Shown: positions 47,020-54,031 of the stretch, piece by piece
Numbering within the stretch: position 1 is the stretch's first letter
Layout: each line of letters begins with the position of its first letter
Assembly (NCBI GenBank): GCA_016218705.1
Contig: JACRDC010000055.1
Coordinates: 1-55,119 of the forward strand
Reading direction: 5' to 3'
Source of the DNA: Desulfarculus sp.
GTDB lineage: Bacteria; Desulfobacterota; Desulfarculia; Desulfarculales; Desulfarculaceae
DNA: 55,119 bases
The notes under the pieces: generated by a model
Databases searched by the model: none
Told to the model about the DNA's origin: nothing
Seen by the model: only the letters and a program-made list of their open reading frames with translations
Position numbers and translations under genes: made by a program

Positions 47020-47343
47020 ATGGCGCTTAGACTCCTGGCGTGGACCTGGCTGGCGGGCCTGGCCTGGCTGGCCGCTGGCTGCGCCACCTGGCACAACCCG
47101 TCCACCGGCGAGACCCGCGACTCACCGCCCAGCTATCCCCAATGCCAAAGGCCGGAGGTGGTGCGCGGGCTGGACCAGGAGTGCTGGCGGGCCTGCATGG
47201 ACCGCTGGTACCGCCTGCGCGGGCTCAGGAACTCCGGTGACTGCGACATGGAGTGCGCCAGGAGCGAGGGGCGCACGGTGATGGTGGACGACGAGGCCTG
47301 CAACGCCGAGAAGGCCCGTCAGGATGGCTGGATCAGCAAGTAG
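47020..47343 (+). CDS. Small cysteine-rich lipoprotein
   Basis: This 107-residue protein has a lipoprotein signal peptide: 'ALRLLAWTWLAGLAWLAAGC', with the lipobox L-A-A-G-C at about residues 17-21. The mature part has six further cysteines ('YPQCQRPE', 'QECWRACMDRWY', 'SGDCDMECARSEG' and 'DEACNAE'), which suggests disulfides in the periplasm. No known family is recognised. The start at 47020 has an AGGGAG site. Another lipoprotein gene follows 48 bases later. Confidence 0.75.
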   Translation: MALRLLAWTWLAGLAWLAAGCATWHNPSTGETRDSPPSYPQCQRPEVVRGLDQECWRACMDRWYRLRGLRNSGDCDMECARSEGRTVMVDDEACNAEKARQDGWISK

Positions 47344-47390
47344 CGGCCCCTCCCCTTTCTAACAACCCCCACCCGCGATGGCGAGGCGCC

Positions 47391-47852
47391 ATGAACAAGC
47401 CAACCTTTTTTTCGGGGTCCGCCCGCGTCTCCTTGCTGGCGCTGCTTCTGCTGGCCAGCCTGGCCCTGTCCTCTTGCATGCGCTCGGCGCCGGAGCCGCC
47501 GCCGGCCACCACCCGCGAGGTATTGGTGGTGCAGCGCCTGTCCTATGACGACGTCTGGCTGGCCGCCGTGCGCTCCATGACCAAGAACCTCAACGTCAAG
47601 CACCTGGACCAGAAGGAGGGGGTCATCAAGGGCCGCCTGACCGAGTGGGGCTTCACCGAGTACGTGCAGGTGAGCATCAAACCGCCCCAGTCCGGGGCCA
47701 TGAGCTACCGCGTGGAGGTGCTTAGCACCCGTCACCGCTCGGTGGTGATGCGCGACTGGTCCGCCTTCATCCTGGAGGACCTGCGCAAGACCATGGAGAG
47801 GATACCCGGCCACAAGACCGGCGACGTGACGGTGGTAAGCGAGCCCCTGTAG
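47391..47852 (+). CDS. Lipoprotein of unknown function
   Basis: This 153-residue protein starts at ATG 47391 and has a signal peptide with lipobox L-S-S-C ('LLALLLLASLALSSCMRS'). The mature domain, 'YDDVWLAAVRSMTKNLNVKHLDQKEGVIKGRLTEWGFTEYVQVSIKPP', resembles small BamC/NlpB-type alpha/beta repeats seen in outer membrane lipoproteins, but I cannot assign a family. It probably forms an operon with the upstream lipoprotein. The frame's upstream extension to 47253 is a shadow of that gene. Confidence 0.78.
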   Translation: MNKPTFFSGSARVSLLALLLLASLALSSCMRSAPEPPPATTREVLVVQRLSYDDVWLAAVRSMTKNLNVKHLDQKEGVIKGRLTEWGFTEYVQVSIKPPQSGAMSYRVEVLSTRHRSVVMRDWSAFILEDLRKTMERIPGHKTGDVTVVSEPL

Positions 47853-48061
47853 ACTCAAGGCCCGTTACCCCCAAAAGCGGCGAGGCCCCCCAGGGGCCCC
47901 GCCTACCAGCCTCTCGCAACCCGGGGTCAGGGGGGCTGGCGCCCCGGTGACCCCGAACCTTGTATCTCGCCGTGGTACTCGCCGGGTTAGGCCCTCGTTA
48001 ACCCGCCCTACGTTGGCCCTGTGGATATGCGGCCCCTGGTATTTGTTCTTCCGCAGTCTCG

Positions 48062-48134
48062 CGGCGGGAGCCGATGGCCCACGCCTTCTCCTCCATCACC
48101 ACCGGCCCGCATACGCCCCGTGGCGGGCACGCCA
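48062..48134 (-). repeat. 75-bp dispersed repeat, copy 7 (after dnaN)
   Basis: On the minus strand, directly after the dnaN stop, it reads TGGCGTGCCCGCCACGGGGC, GTATGCGGGCCGG, a variable middle, then CATCGGCTCCCGCCGC. Nearby, GGGTTAGGCCCTCGTTAACCC (47979-47999) is another small hairpin. Confidence 0.8.
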
Positions 48135-49250
48135 CTAGAGGCGCATGGGCATTATGACGCTGAGGAAGCCGGCGTCGCCCTCGCCCTTGATGACGCAGGG
48201 GTTCTGCTCGTCCACGAAGCTCAGGCTGATCTGCTCCGAGCGCATGGCCGCGCACAGGTCCAGGAAGTAGCGGGCGTTGAAGCCCACGCCGAAGGACTCG
48301 CCCTCGTAGTCCACCTCCAGGGCCTCGCGGGCCTCGCCCAGGTCGGGGTTGTTGCTGACCACTTCCAGGAGGCCGTCCTTGAAGTCCAGGCGCACGCCCT
48401 GGAAGCGGTCGGTGGCGATCAGCGAGACGCGCCTTAGCACGCCCTCGAAGGCCTGGCGGCCCAGCAGGGCCTTGCGCTTGGTGTTCTTGGGGATGACCAC
48501 CTCGTAGTCGGGGAAGGAGCCCTCCTGCATGCGCAGGATCAGCTTGACCTCGTCCTTATTGACCACGGCGTAGCGCTGGCTCAGGCCCAGCACCAGCTCG
48601 CCGCCCTCCTCGGCCAGCTTGCGCATCTCCGACACGCCCTTGCGGGGGATGATGACCCCGGCCTCAAGGGCGAACTCGCCCAGGCCTGGTATCTCCTTGT
48701 CAATGAGGGACAGGCGGTGGCCGTCGGTGGAGACGAAGCGCAGGCGGTGGGAATCGTCTTTTTTACGCTTCTGCACGTAGAGGCCGGCCAGGTTGAACCG
48801 GGTGTCCTCCTGGGAGATGGAGAAGATGGTCTTCTCGATCATCTCGCTCAAGACCTCGCCGGCGATGGTCAGTTGGGGGATGCCGTCCACCTGGGGCAGC
48901 TCGGGGTAGTCGCCAGCGGCCAGGCCCACCAGGTCATAGGTGGCCCGCCCGCTGGTGATGTGCAGGTAGTTGTTTTCCTTTTCCTTGAGATACACATCCT
49001 CGGCCGGCAGTTCCTTGGCGATCTCGTAGAGCTTGCGCGCCGGCACGGTGACCCTGCCGGGCTGGCTCACCCGGGCGGGGTACACGCCGATAAAGCTGGT
49101 TTCCAGGTCGGTGCCGGTGATGGTGAGCTGCTCGCCCTGGGCGTCCAGGAGCACGTTGCTTAAGATGGGCATGGAGGTGCGGCGCTCCACCACCGACTGG
49201 GACTTGGCCAGGCCCTTGGCCAGGTCTTCCTTGCGCACGGTCAGTTCCAT
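48135..49250 (-). CDS. dnaN: DNA polymerase III beta sliding clamp
   Basis: This 371-residue protein is the replication clamp. It begins 'MELTVRKEDLAKGLAKSQSVVERRTSMPILSNVLLDA', has the three clamp domains, and ends with the usual 'FLSVIMPMRL'. The start has a GGGAG site. It lies on the same strand as dnaA but is separated from it by mscL and a lysozyme-like gene (about 1.8 kb) rather than following it directly. The usual next gene, recF, is missing, and the dnaN stop is followed by repeat DNA. Confidence 0.98.
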   Translation of the reverse strand: MELTVRKEDLAKGLAKSQSVVERRTSMPILSNVLLDAQGEQLTITGTDLETSFIGVYPARVSQPGRVTVPARKLYEIAKELPAEDVYLKEKENNYLHITSGRATYDLVGLAAGDYPELPQVDGIPQLTIAGEVLSEMIEKTIFSISQEDTRFNLAGLYVQKRKKDDSHRLRFVSTDGHRLSLIDKEIPGLGEFALEAGVIIPRKGVSEMRKLAEEGGELVLGLSQRYAVVNKDEVKLILRMQEGSFPDYEVVIPKNTKRKALLGRQAFEGVLRRVSLIATDRFQGVRLDFKDGLLEVVSNNPDLGEAREALEVDYEGESFGVGFNARYFLDLCAAMRSEQISLSFVDEQNPCVIKGEGDAGFLSVIMPMRL

Positions 49251-49440
49251 AGAGACTCCCTCGAGGGATGGGTTGGCGTTTGGGCCTTACCATACCCCAG
49301 GTCTAGGGCGCCTGGCAAGGGCTGGATTCCCAATTTGAGGCCTTATCAACAACCGCTAGTGTAGAAGCCTTTGATGGCACACTACTGGTAGGCATATTAT
49401 TCTGGGCTGGCCGGGTAGCCGAATGGTGCCGGCCAGGCTA

Positions 49441-49881
49441 TCAGCCCTCCTTGATCTCCGCCGTGCAGTGGCCGCAGCGAATCGCCTTGACCGGCACGGC
49501 CATCAGGCAATAGGGGCAGTCCCTGGTCTTGGCCTCCTTGGGCTTTTGCAGCCTGTTGACCCCGCGCACCAGGAGGAAGACTGCGAAGGCCACGATGAAG
49601 AAGTTGATCAACACGTTGAGGAACAGGCCCAGGTTGAGGGTCACGGCCCCGGCCTTGGCCGCCGCGGCCACCGTGGGGTAGGGTCCGGCCTCGGCGCCCT
49701 GCTTGAGCACCAGGAAGAAGTCGGAAAAGTCGGCGTTGCTCAAGAGCAGCCCCAGGGGCGGCATGAGGATGTCGCTGACCAGGGATTTGACGATGCCCCC
49801 GAAGGCCGCGCCGATGATGATGCCCACGGCCATGTCCACCACGTTGCCCCGCATGGCGAACTCTTTGAATTCCTTCCACAT
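49441..49881 (-). CDS. mscL: Large-conductance mechanosensitive channel MscL
   Basis: This 146-residue channel opens under membrane tension to release solutes. The N-terminal amphipathic helix and TM1 are 'WKEFKEFAMRGNVVDMAVGIIIGAAFGGIVKSLVSDILMPPLG', and TM2 is 'VLINFFIVAFAVFLLVRGVNRL'. The C-terminal tail has two Cys pairs (CPYC and CGHC), a zinc-ribbon-like addition seen in some MscL proteins. AAGGAGATAGGCC precedes the ATG. It lies between dnaN and the lysozyme-like gene. Confidence 0.96.
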   Translation of the reverse strand: MWKEFKEFAMRGNVVDMAVGIIIGAAFGGIVKSLVSDILMPPLGLLLSNADFSDFFLVLKQGAEAGPYPTVAAAAKAGAVTLNLGLFLNVLINFFIVAFAVFLLVRGVNRLQKPKEAKTRDCPYCLMAVPVKAIRCGHCTAEIKEG

Positions 49882-49978
49882 GGCCTATCTCCTTTTCGGT
49901 TATCAGCCGTTTGGCGTATCTCGGGCCAGACGAGCCTGGCCACCGCCCTGGCCTTATTCCCGGCCGCGGGCCGTGAGC

Positions 49979-50470
49979 CTATAGCACCTCCGGTCCCTCG
50001 GCAACCAGGGACTGGTAGGCATCCTCCACCTTGCGGATGTAGTCCTGGGGCACGATCTGGTCCTTGAAGCCGCCGCTGTTGTAGGCGTCGGCGATCTGCT
50101 CCAGGGTGGTGGCCCCGCGCCCCACGATGCGCTGGTTGATAAGCTTGACGGCCATCCTGACGCACTCGGATGGCTGGCCCAGCTCGGGCGGCGATCCTTC
50201 ATAGCCCAGCTCGTGGGCGGTGACGTACATGATCTGCAACGGCCCCCAACTGGCGGCGGCATCGTCTCCGTACCGGTCATACAGCGCTTGGTCGCAATAT
50301 CGGCCCCCCGGGCGATAGGCCGGCTCCACCCTGCATTGGTTGTTGAAGCCGCCGCTGGACTCCACCACGCTCAGGGCCATGAGCAACAGGGCCGGGTCCA
50401 GGCCGGCGGGAGCGTTCAGGGAACCAGCGTGTTTTTGGATGACCTGGTGGGTCTCTTTTTCGATGCGCAT
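49979..50470 (-). CDS. Lysozyme-like/soluble lytic transglycosylase domain protein
   Basis: This 163-residue protein matches the lysozyme fold: 'LLMALSVVESSGGFNNQCRVEPAY' provides the likely catalytic Glu (about residue 37), then 'SWGPLQIMYVTAHELGY' and 'IADAYNSGGFKD'. There is no signal peptide, so if it reaches the wall it must be exported another way; phage-type enzymes behave so. Start with a GAGG site. Its prophage or housekeeping origin is unclear. Confidence 0.75.
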   Translation of the reverse strand: MRIEKETHQVIQKHAGSLNAPAGLDPALLLMALSVVESSGGFNNQCRVEPAYRPGGRYCDQALYDRYGDDAAASWGPLQIMYVTAHELGYEGSPPELGQPSECVRMAVKLINQRIVGRGATTLEQIADAYNSGGFKDQIVPQDYIRKVEDAYQSLVAEGPEVL

Positions 50471-51099
50471 GACTTGCCTCTATATCTTCCGGGGAGACAA
50501 GATGACGATGATCTCCCCGCGCCAGGAGCGTCTCCTCCACGGATCGAGGGGACTGGTCCGGTCTGGGACTGATATCAGGGTAAACCCCGCAACGGGAAAC
50601 CGGCAACGGCTCTCTGGATCGGGGGCCAAGAAGTGAGGTTGTTCCGGGTGGGCGCGGATCATCCCAGGGACGAAGGTGGCTGGCGAGAATCCGGGTGGAG
50701 TGAAAATCCCTCTGGGGCGCGTGCTGCCCACCAGGCCTTTCGTCTCGCTCGCGCTAGGGATTTGGCCGGACGCCGCCGGGAAGGGCGCTCTCCCAGTTCG
50801 CCAGGCCCCGGCCTTAACCCTTTCCCTGATGATTTCATGGCCCGCCAGACTGGCCAGCCGTGGCTGGAGATTGCTCCTCGCTGGCCAGTCTGGCGTACTT
50901 CGGCTGGGGCCGGCTGGTTTCAGCCCCCGCTGTATGAAGGAAGGATATGAGTTAATACTCTTAAGTCATAAGAATAATGTTGGCGGTGAAAATGGTGGAT
51001 TAGTGGAGAAGTGGCCCAACCAGGCGACATGCTTGCTGGCGCCCGGCCGGACCTTTCCACCGCCTGTGTACGGCCTCCACCGCCCCGGGCGGTTGGGGC
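50471..51099. other. Intergenic stretch downstream of dnaA, no gene seen
   Basis: About 630 bases. Several short frames exist but none has a plausible site and composition. It contains the hairpin at 50843-50895 and a small AT-rich patch (about 50940-50975). I found no cluster of DnaA boxes. Confidence 0.5.
50843..50895. repeat. Perfect 16-bp inverted repeat downstream of dnaA
   Basis: CGCCAGACTGGCCAGC (50843-50858) and GCTGGCCAGTCTGGCG (50880-50895) are exactly complementary, with a 21-base loop. No T-tract is present. The GGCC-AG arms recall the hairpin at 41853. Confidence 0.8.
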
Positions 51100-52479
51100 C
51101 TATACTCCACCATCCTTCAACCTGGACGCACCGCTGACCCCACCCTCGGTCAGCAGGCGCTCGGTGGAGCGCACCAGCTCGGCCAGGTCCGGGTTGTCGC
51201 GGAGCATCTCCTCGATCTTCTTGACGCCCTTTACCACGGTGGAGTGGTCCTTGCCGCCAAAGGCGCGGCCGATCTCGGGGAAGGAGGCGCGGGTCAGCCG
51301 GCGGGCCAGGTACATGGCCACCTGGCGGGGCTGGCTCACCTCACGGGTCTTGCGCGAGCCCTTGAGGTCCGAGACCTTGAGTCCGAACTGGCCGGCCACC
51401 GTGGAGAGCACCTCCTCGATGCTCACCTGGCGCTCGCTGACCAGGGGACCCACCACCCGGCGCACCAGGTCCAGGGTGATCTCCACCCCCTGGAAGGAGC
51501 TGATGGCCACGATGCGCGTCAGGTAGCCCTCCAGCACCCTTATGTTGCCCTCGGGCTGCTTGGCCAAGAAGGTGGCCACCTTGCGCGAAAGATCCAGTCC
51601 GCGCTCGGCGGCCTTCTTCTGCAGGATGGCGATCTTGGTCTCCTCGTCGGGGGGCTGCAGGTCCACCATCAGGCCCCACTCGAAGCGGGTGCGCAGGCGC
51701 TTCTCCAGGCCGGGGATGTCCTTGGGCATCTTGTCGCTGGTGACCACGATCTGCTTGCCCGCCTGGTACAGGGTGTTGAAGGTGTGGAAAAACTCCTCCT
51801 GGGTGCGCTCGCGGCCGGCCAGGAACTGGATGTCGTCCAGGAGCAGGCAGTCCACCTGGCGGTACTTTTCCTGGAAGCGGGCGATGCCGTCGAAGCGCAT
51901 GGCCTGGATCAGCTCGTTGGTGAAGCCCTCGGCCGAGCCGTAGTGCACCAGGCCGCCGGGGTGGTGCAGCAGGAAGTGGTTGCCCACGGCGGTGATGAGG
52001 TGGGTCTTGCCCAGGCCGGCCCCCCCGAAGATGAACAGGGGGTTGTACTGGCGCCCCGGTTGGTCGGCCACGGCCAGGCAGGCCGCCCGGGCCAGCTCGT
52101 TGCAGTTGCCCACCACGAAGGTGTCAAAGGTGTAGCGCGGGTTGAGAGAGGCCGGGGCCAGGGGCCGCGCCGCCGGGGGCGTGGCCACCGGCCGGGCCAA
52201 CTGGGCCGGGGCCAACTCCGTGGACACCGTTACCTCGAATACCTCGAAGTCCACGGCCAGGGCATGGCCGGCGGCCTGGCTCAGGGCATGGTCCAGGATG
52301 GCGCCGTAGCGCTCGCGTATCCAATCGGCGTAAAAGCGGTTGGGCACCAGGACCACCGCCCGGTCCTCGTCTTCCTCCAAGCGCAGGCTCAGGGGAGTAA
52401 ACCAAGTTTCGTATTCCTGGGGGCTGACCAGGGACCGCAACTGCTGACTGGCGCCAAGCCATATATCCGGTGTGGACAA
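51100..52479 (-). CDS. dnaA: Chromosomal replication initiator protein DnaA
   Basis: This 459-residue AAA+ initiator has domain I ('SQQLRSLVSPQEYETWFTPLSLRL', about residues 12-35) and an Ala/Pro linker (about 90-112). Domain III has Walker A 'GGAGLGKT' (153-160) and Walker B 'LLLDDIQFL'. Domain IV has the DNA-binding signature 'QVAMYLARRLTRASFPEIGRAFGGKDHSTVVKGVKKI'. The frame is open upstream to 52749, but that extension is not DnaA-like. I chose TTG 52479, with GAGGTG 5 bases upstream; GTG 52491 is possible. TTG-TCC-ACA, the first three codons, form a DnaA-box-like 9-mer. Confidence 0.97.
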   Translation of the reverse strand: MSTPDIWLGASQQLRSLVSPQEYETWFTPLSLRLEEDEDRAVVLVPNRFYADWIRERYGAILDHALSQAAGHALAVDFEVFEVTVSTELAPAQLARPVATPPAARPLAPASLNPRYTFDTFVVGNCNELARAACLAVADQPGRQYNPLFIFGGAGLGKTHLITAVGNHFLLHHPGGLVHYGSAEGFTNELIQAMRFDGIARFQEKYRQVDCLLLDDIQFLAGRERTQEEFFHTFNTLYQAGKQIVVTSDKMPKDIPGLEKRLRTRFEWGLMVDLQPPDEETKIAILQKKAAERGLDLSRKVATFLAKQPEGNIRVLEGYLTRIVAISSFQGVEITLDLVRRVVGPLVSERQVSIEEVLSTVAGQFGLKVSDLKGSRKTREVSQPRQVAMYLARRLTRASFPEIGRAFGGKDHSTVVKGVKKIEEMLRDNPDLAELVRSTERLLTEGGVSGASRLKDGGV

Positions 52480-52894
52480 AGTACACCTCACCCGTGATTT
52501 GCTGTTGTTTAATTTGGCAATAGGCTGGCGTCGCAGTCCGGTTGGCGCCTCCCACGGGGGGAGCTCTGGGCAGAGTACCGAGCCGGCTACGGGTTGTTTT
52601 GATTTTAATACCAACTGTTCGTAATATGCAAGCCCAATGTGGTCACTTGTGCAAAGCCGGGGTTTGTCTGGGCGTGTCCGGCCGGCCTGGGGCTGGTGCT
52701 CAAGGCGGCCCAGGGCCAGACCGGGGAAGGGCGCCCTGCCCCTGGCCATTTGCCGCTTGACAGGCCGGCGGCCTTAAAATAACTTTGACAAGAGCTATTA
52801 CCAACTAAAAAGCTCTGAAAATTAACGCCTTGGCCCCGGGGGCCGCCGGGCGCCACCCGGGGCCGGCCCACGCTGGGGCCAGGGCCAGCCAACC
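52480..52894. other. Divergent dnaA-cooC intergenic region
   Basis: The 415-base gap holds the promoters of both genes. On the dnaA side there is an AT-richer block with TATTAAAA-type sequence (about 52600-52625, including ATACCAA as in the hairpin modules). On the cooC side is the TTGACA-containing stretch at 52757-52785. One TTGTGCAA lies at about 52645. A replication origin here is possible but unproven. Confidence 0.5.
52757..52785 (+). promoter_or_regulatory. Putative promoter of cooC
   Basis: TTGACA (52757-52762), 17 bases, TAACTT (3 of 6). A second TTGACA follows at about 52784. It lies 110 bases before the cooC start in an otherwise GC-rich gap. Weak -10, so tentative. Confidence 0.35.
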
Positions 52895-53659
52895 ATGGAG
52901 AGAACCTTGGCTTTTACCATTGCGGTCGCGGGCAAGGGGGGGGTGGGCAAGACCACCCTGGCCGGTCTGTTGGTGCGCTATCTGGTGGAGAAGGGCCAGA
53001 CCCCGGTCCTGGCGGTGGACGCCGACTCCAACAGCAATCTCAACGAGGTGCTGGGGCTGCCCCTGGAGGGCACCCTGGGCCAGGCCCGCGAGGACATGAA
53101 GAAGGGCCAGAGCCAGGGCATGACCAAGAACATCTTCATCGAGACCCAGGTCAACCGTTGCCTGATGGAGAGCACCGGCTTTGATCTCATCGCCATGGGC
53201 CGGCCCGAGGGCGCGGGCTGCTACTGCGCCGCCAACCACCTGCTCACCGAGTGCATGGACAAGCTGGCCAGCAATTACAAGTACTTGGTGGTGGACAACG
53301 AGGCGGGCATGGAGCACATCAGCCGGGTGACCACCCAGCAGGTGGACCTGCTCTTGGTGGTCAGCGACCCCAGCCGCCGCAGCCTCACCGCCGCCGGCCG
53401 GGTGCAGGAGCTGGCCCGCCAGATGGGGGTGCTCAAGGGCGACAGCTACCTGGTGCTCTCCATGGTGCGCGGCCAGCCGGCGCCCGAGCTGTTGGCCGCC
53501 GCCGCCGAGATGGACCTGACCGTGGCCGGCTCCATACCCGACGACGAGATGCTGGCCACCTACGACGCCGCCGGCAAGCCCACCAGCACCCTGCCGGCCG
53601 GCAGCGCCGCCCGCCAGGCGGCCTTCGCGGTCTTTGACCGGGTATTGGGCATTTCCTAG
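52895..53659 (+). CDS. cooC: CO dehydrogenase nickel-insertion ATPase CooC
   Basis: This 254-residue MinD/NifH-type ATPase has P-loop 'GKGGVGKTT' (about residues 13-21), 'LAVDADSNSNLNEVLG', and the metal-binding C109-Y-C111 in 'PEGAGCYCAANHLL'. CooC dimers bind Ni or Zn through this Cys-x-Cys and mature the nickel-containing C-cluster of CO dehydrogenase. The next gene is a subunit of the CO dehydrogenase/acetyl-CoA synthase complex, which supports the assignment. The ECF metal transporter elsewhere in the window would supply nickel. Confidence 0.95.
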   Translation: MERTLAFTIAVAGKGGVGKTTLAGLLVRYLVEKGQTPVLAVDADSNSNLNEVLGLPLEGTLGQAREDMKKGQSQGMTKNIFIETQVNRCLMESTGFDLIAMGRPEGAGCYCAANHLLTECMDKLASNYKYLVVDNEAGMEHISRVTTQQVDLLLVVSDPSRRSLTAAGRVQELARQMGVLKGDSYLVLSMVRGQPAPELLAAAAEMDLTVAGSIPDDEMLATYDAAGKPTSTLPAGSAARQAAFAVFDRVLGIS

Positions 53660-53697
53660 GTTTGCGCGGCTCCTTTTAGCTCTCGATTGCACAAACT

Positions 53698-53740
53698 CGG
53701 CCTTTCCCGGGCGGCCAGGCGGGCCTTCCGGGGAAGGCCG
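53698..53740 (+). terminator. Strong hairpin after cooC
   Basis: CGGCCTTTCCC pairs with GGGGAAGGCCG, with one offset, around a GC-rich loop. The sequence after it is A-rich rather than T-rich, so it may be a folded RNA or a weak terminator. It lies inside the TTGCACAA ... TTGTGCAA inverted repeat (about 53686 and 53779). Confidence 0.45.
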
Positions 53741-53798
53741 TGGCCGAAAAGCCAGTAAAAGCATAGAGAAACCTAATTTGTGCAACCATCCTTTTTTC

Positions 53799-53827
53799 TT
53801 GACAGTGCCTTGCGAACGTAATAACGT
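53799..53827 (+). promoter_or_regulatory. Putative promoter and structured leader of acsD
   Basis: TTGACA (53799-53804), 17 bases, TAACGT. The leader downstream (about 200 bases) contains AGCGAG/CTCGCT and CCCGCCGC/GCGGCGGG hairpins (about 53859-53911) before the start at 54032. I could not match it to a known riboswitch. Confidence 0.4.
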
Positions 53828-54031
53828 GATCGCGCCTTTTCCAGATTATCTAGTAGAGAAAGCGAGGGGTTCTCGCTCCAGCCAGACCCGCCGCGCAATT
53901 GTGCGGCGGGCGACCCGCGCTAGGGCACGCGCCCGCCGGGGCGCCCGGGCGAAACCCCTTGAGACGAGTAAACTTTTAAGACGGGAAACCTTTTAATTAG
54001 AGGACGAACCTCGTAGCGGGAGGGAGTTGCT

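Noticed and set aside
50471-51099. Gap downstream of dnaA considered as oriC or as a small gene
   Set aside because: No box cluster, only one small AT-rich patch, and none of the short frames looks coding.
52480-52749. Extension of DnaA to the ATG at 52749
   Set aside because: The added 90 residues do not resemble DnaA, which begins with domain I near 52479; the stretch carries promoter-like DNA instead.
53828-54031. acsD leader considered as a cobalamin or tetrahydrofolate riboswitch
   Set aside because: I could not find the conserved boxes of either class; only generic hairpins are visible.
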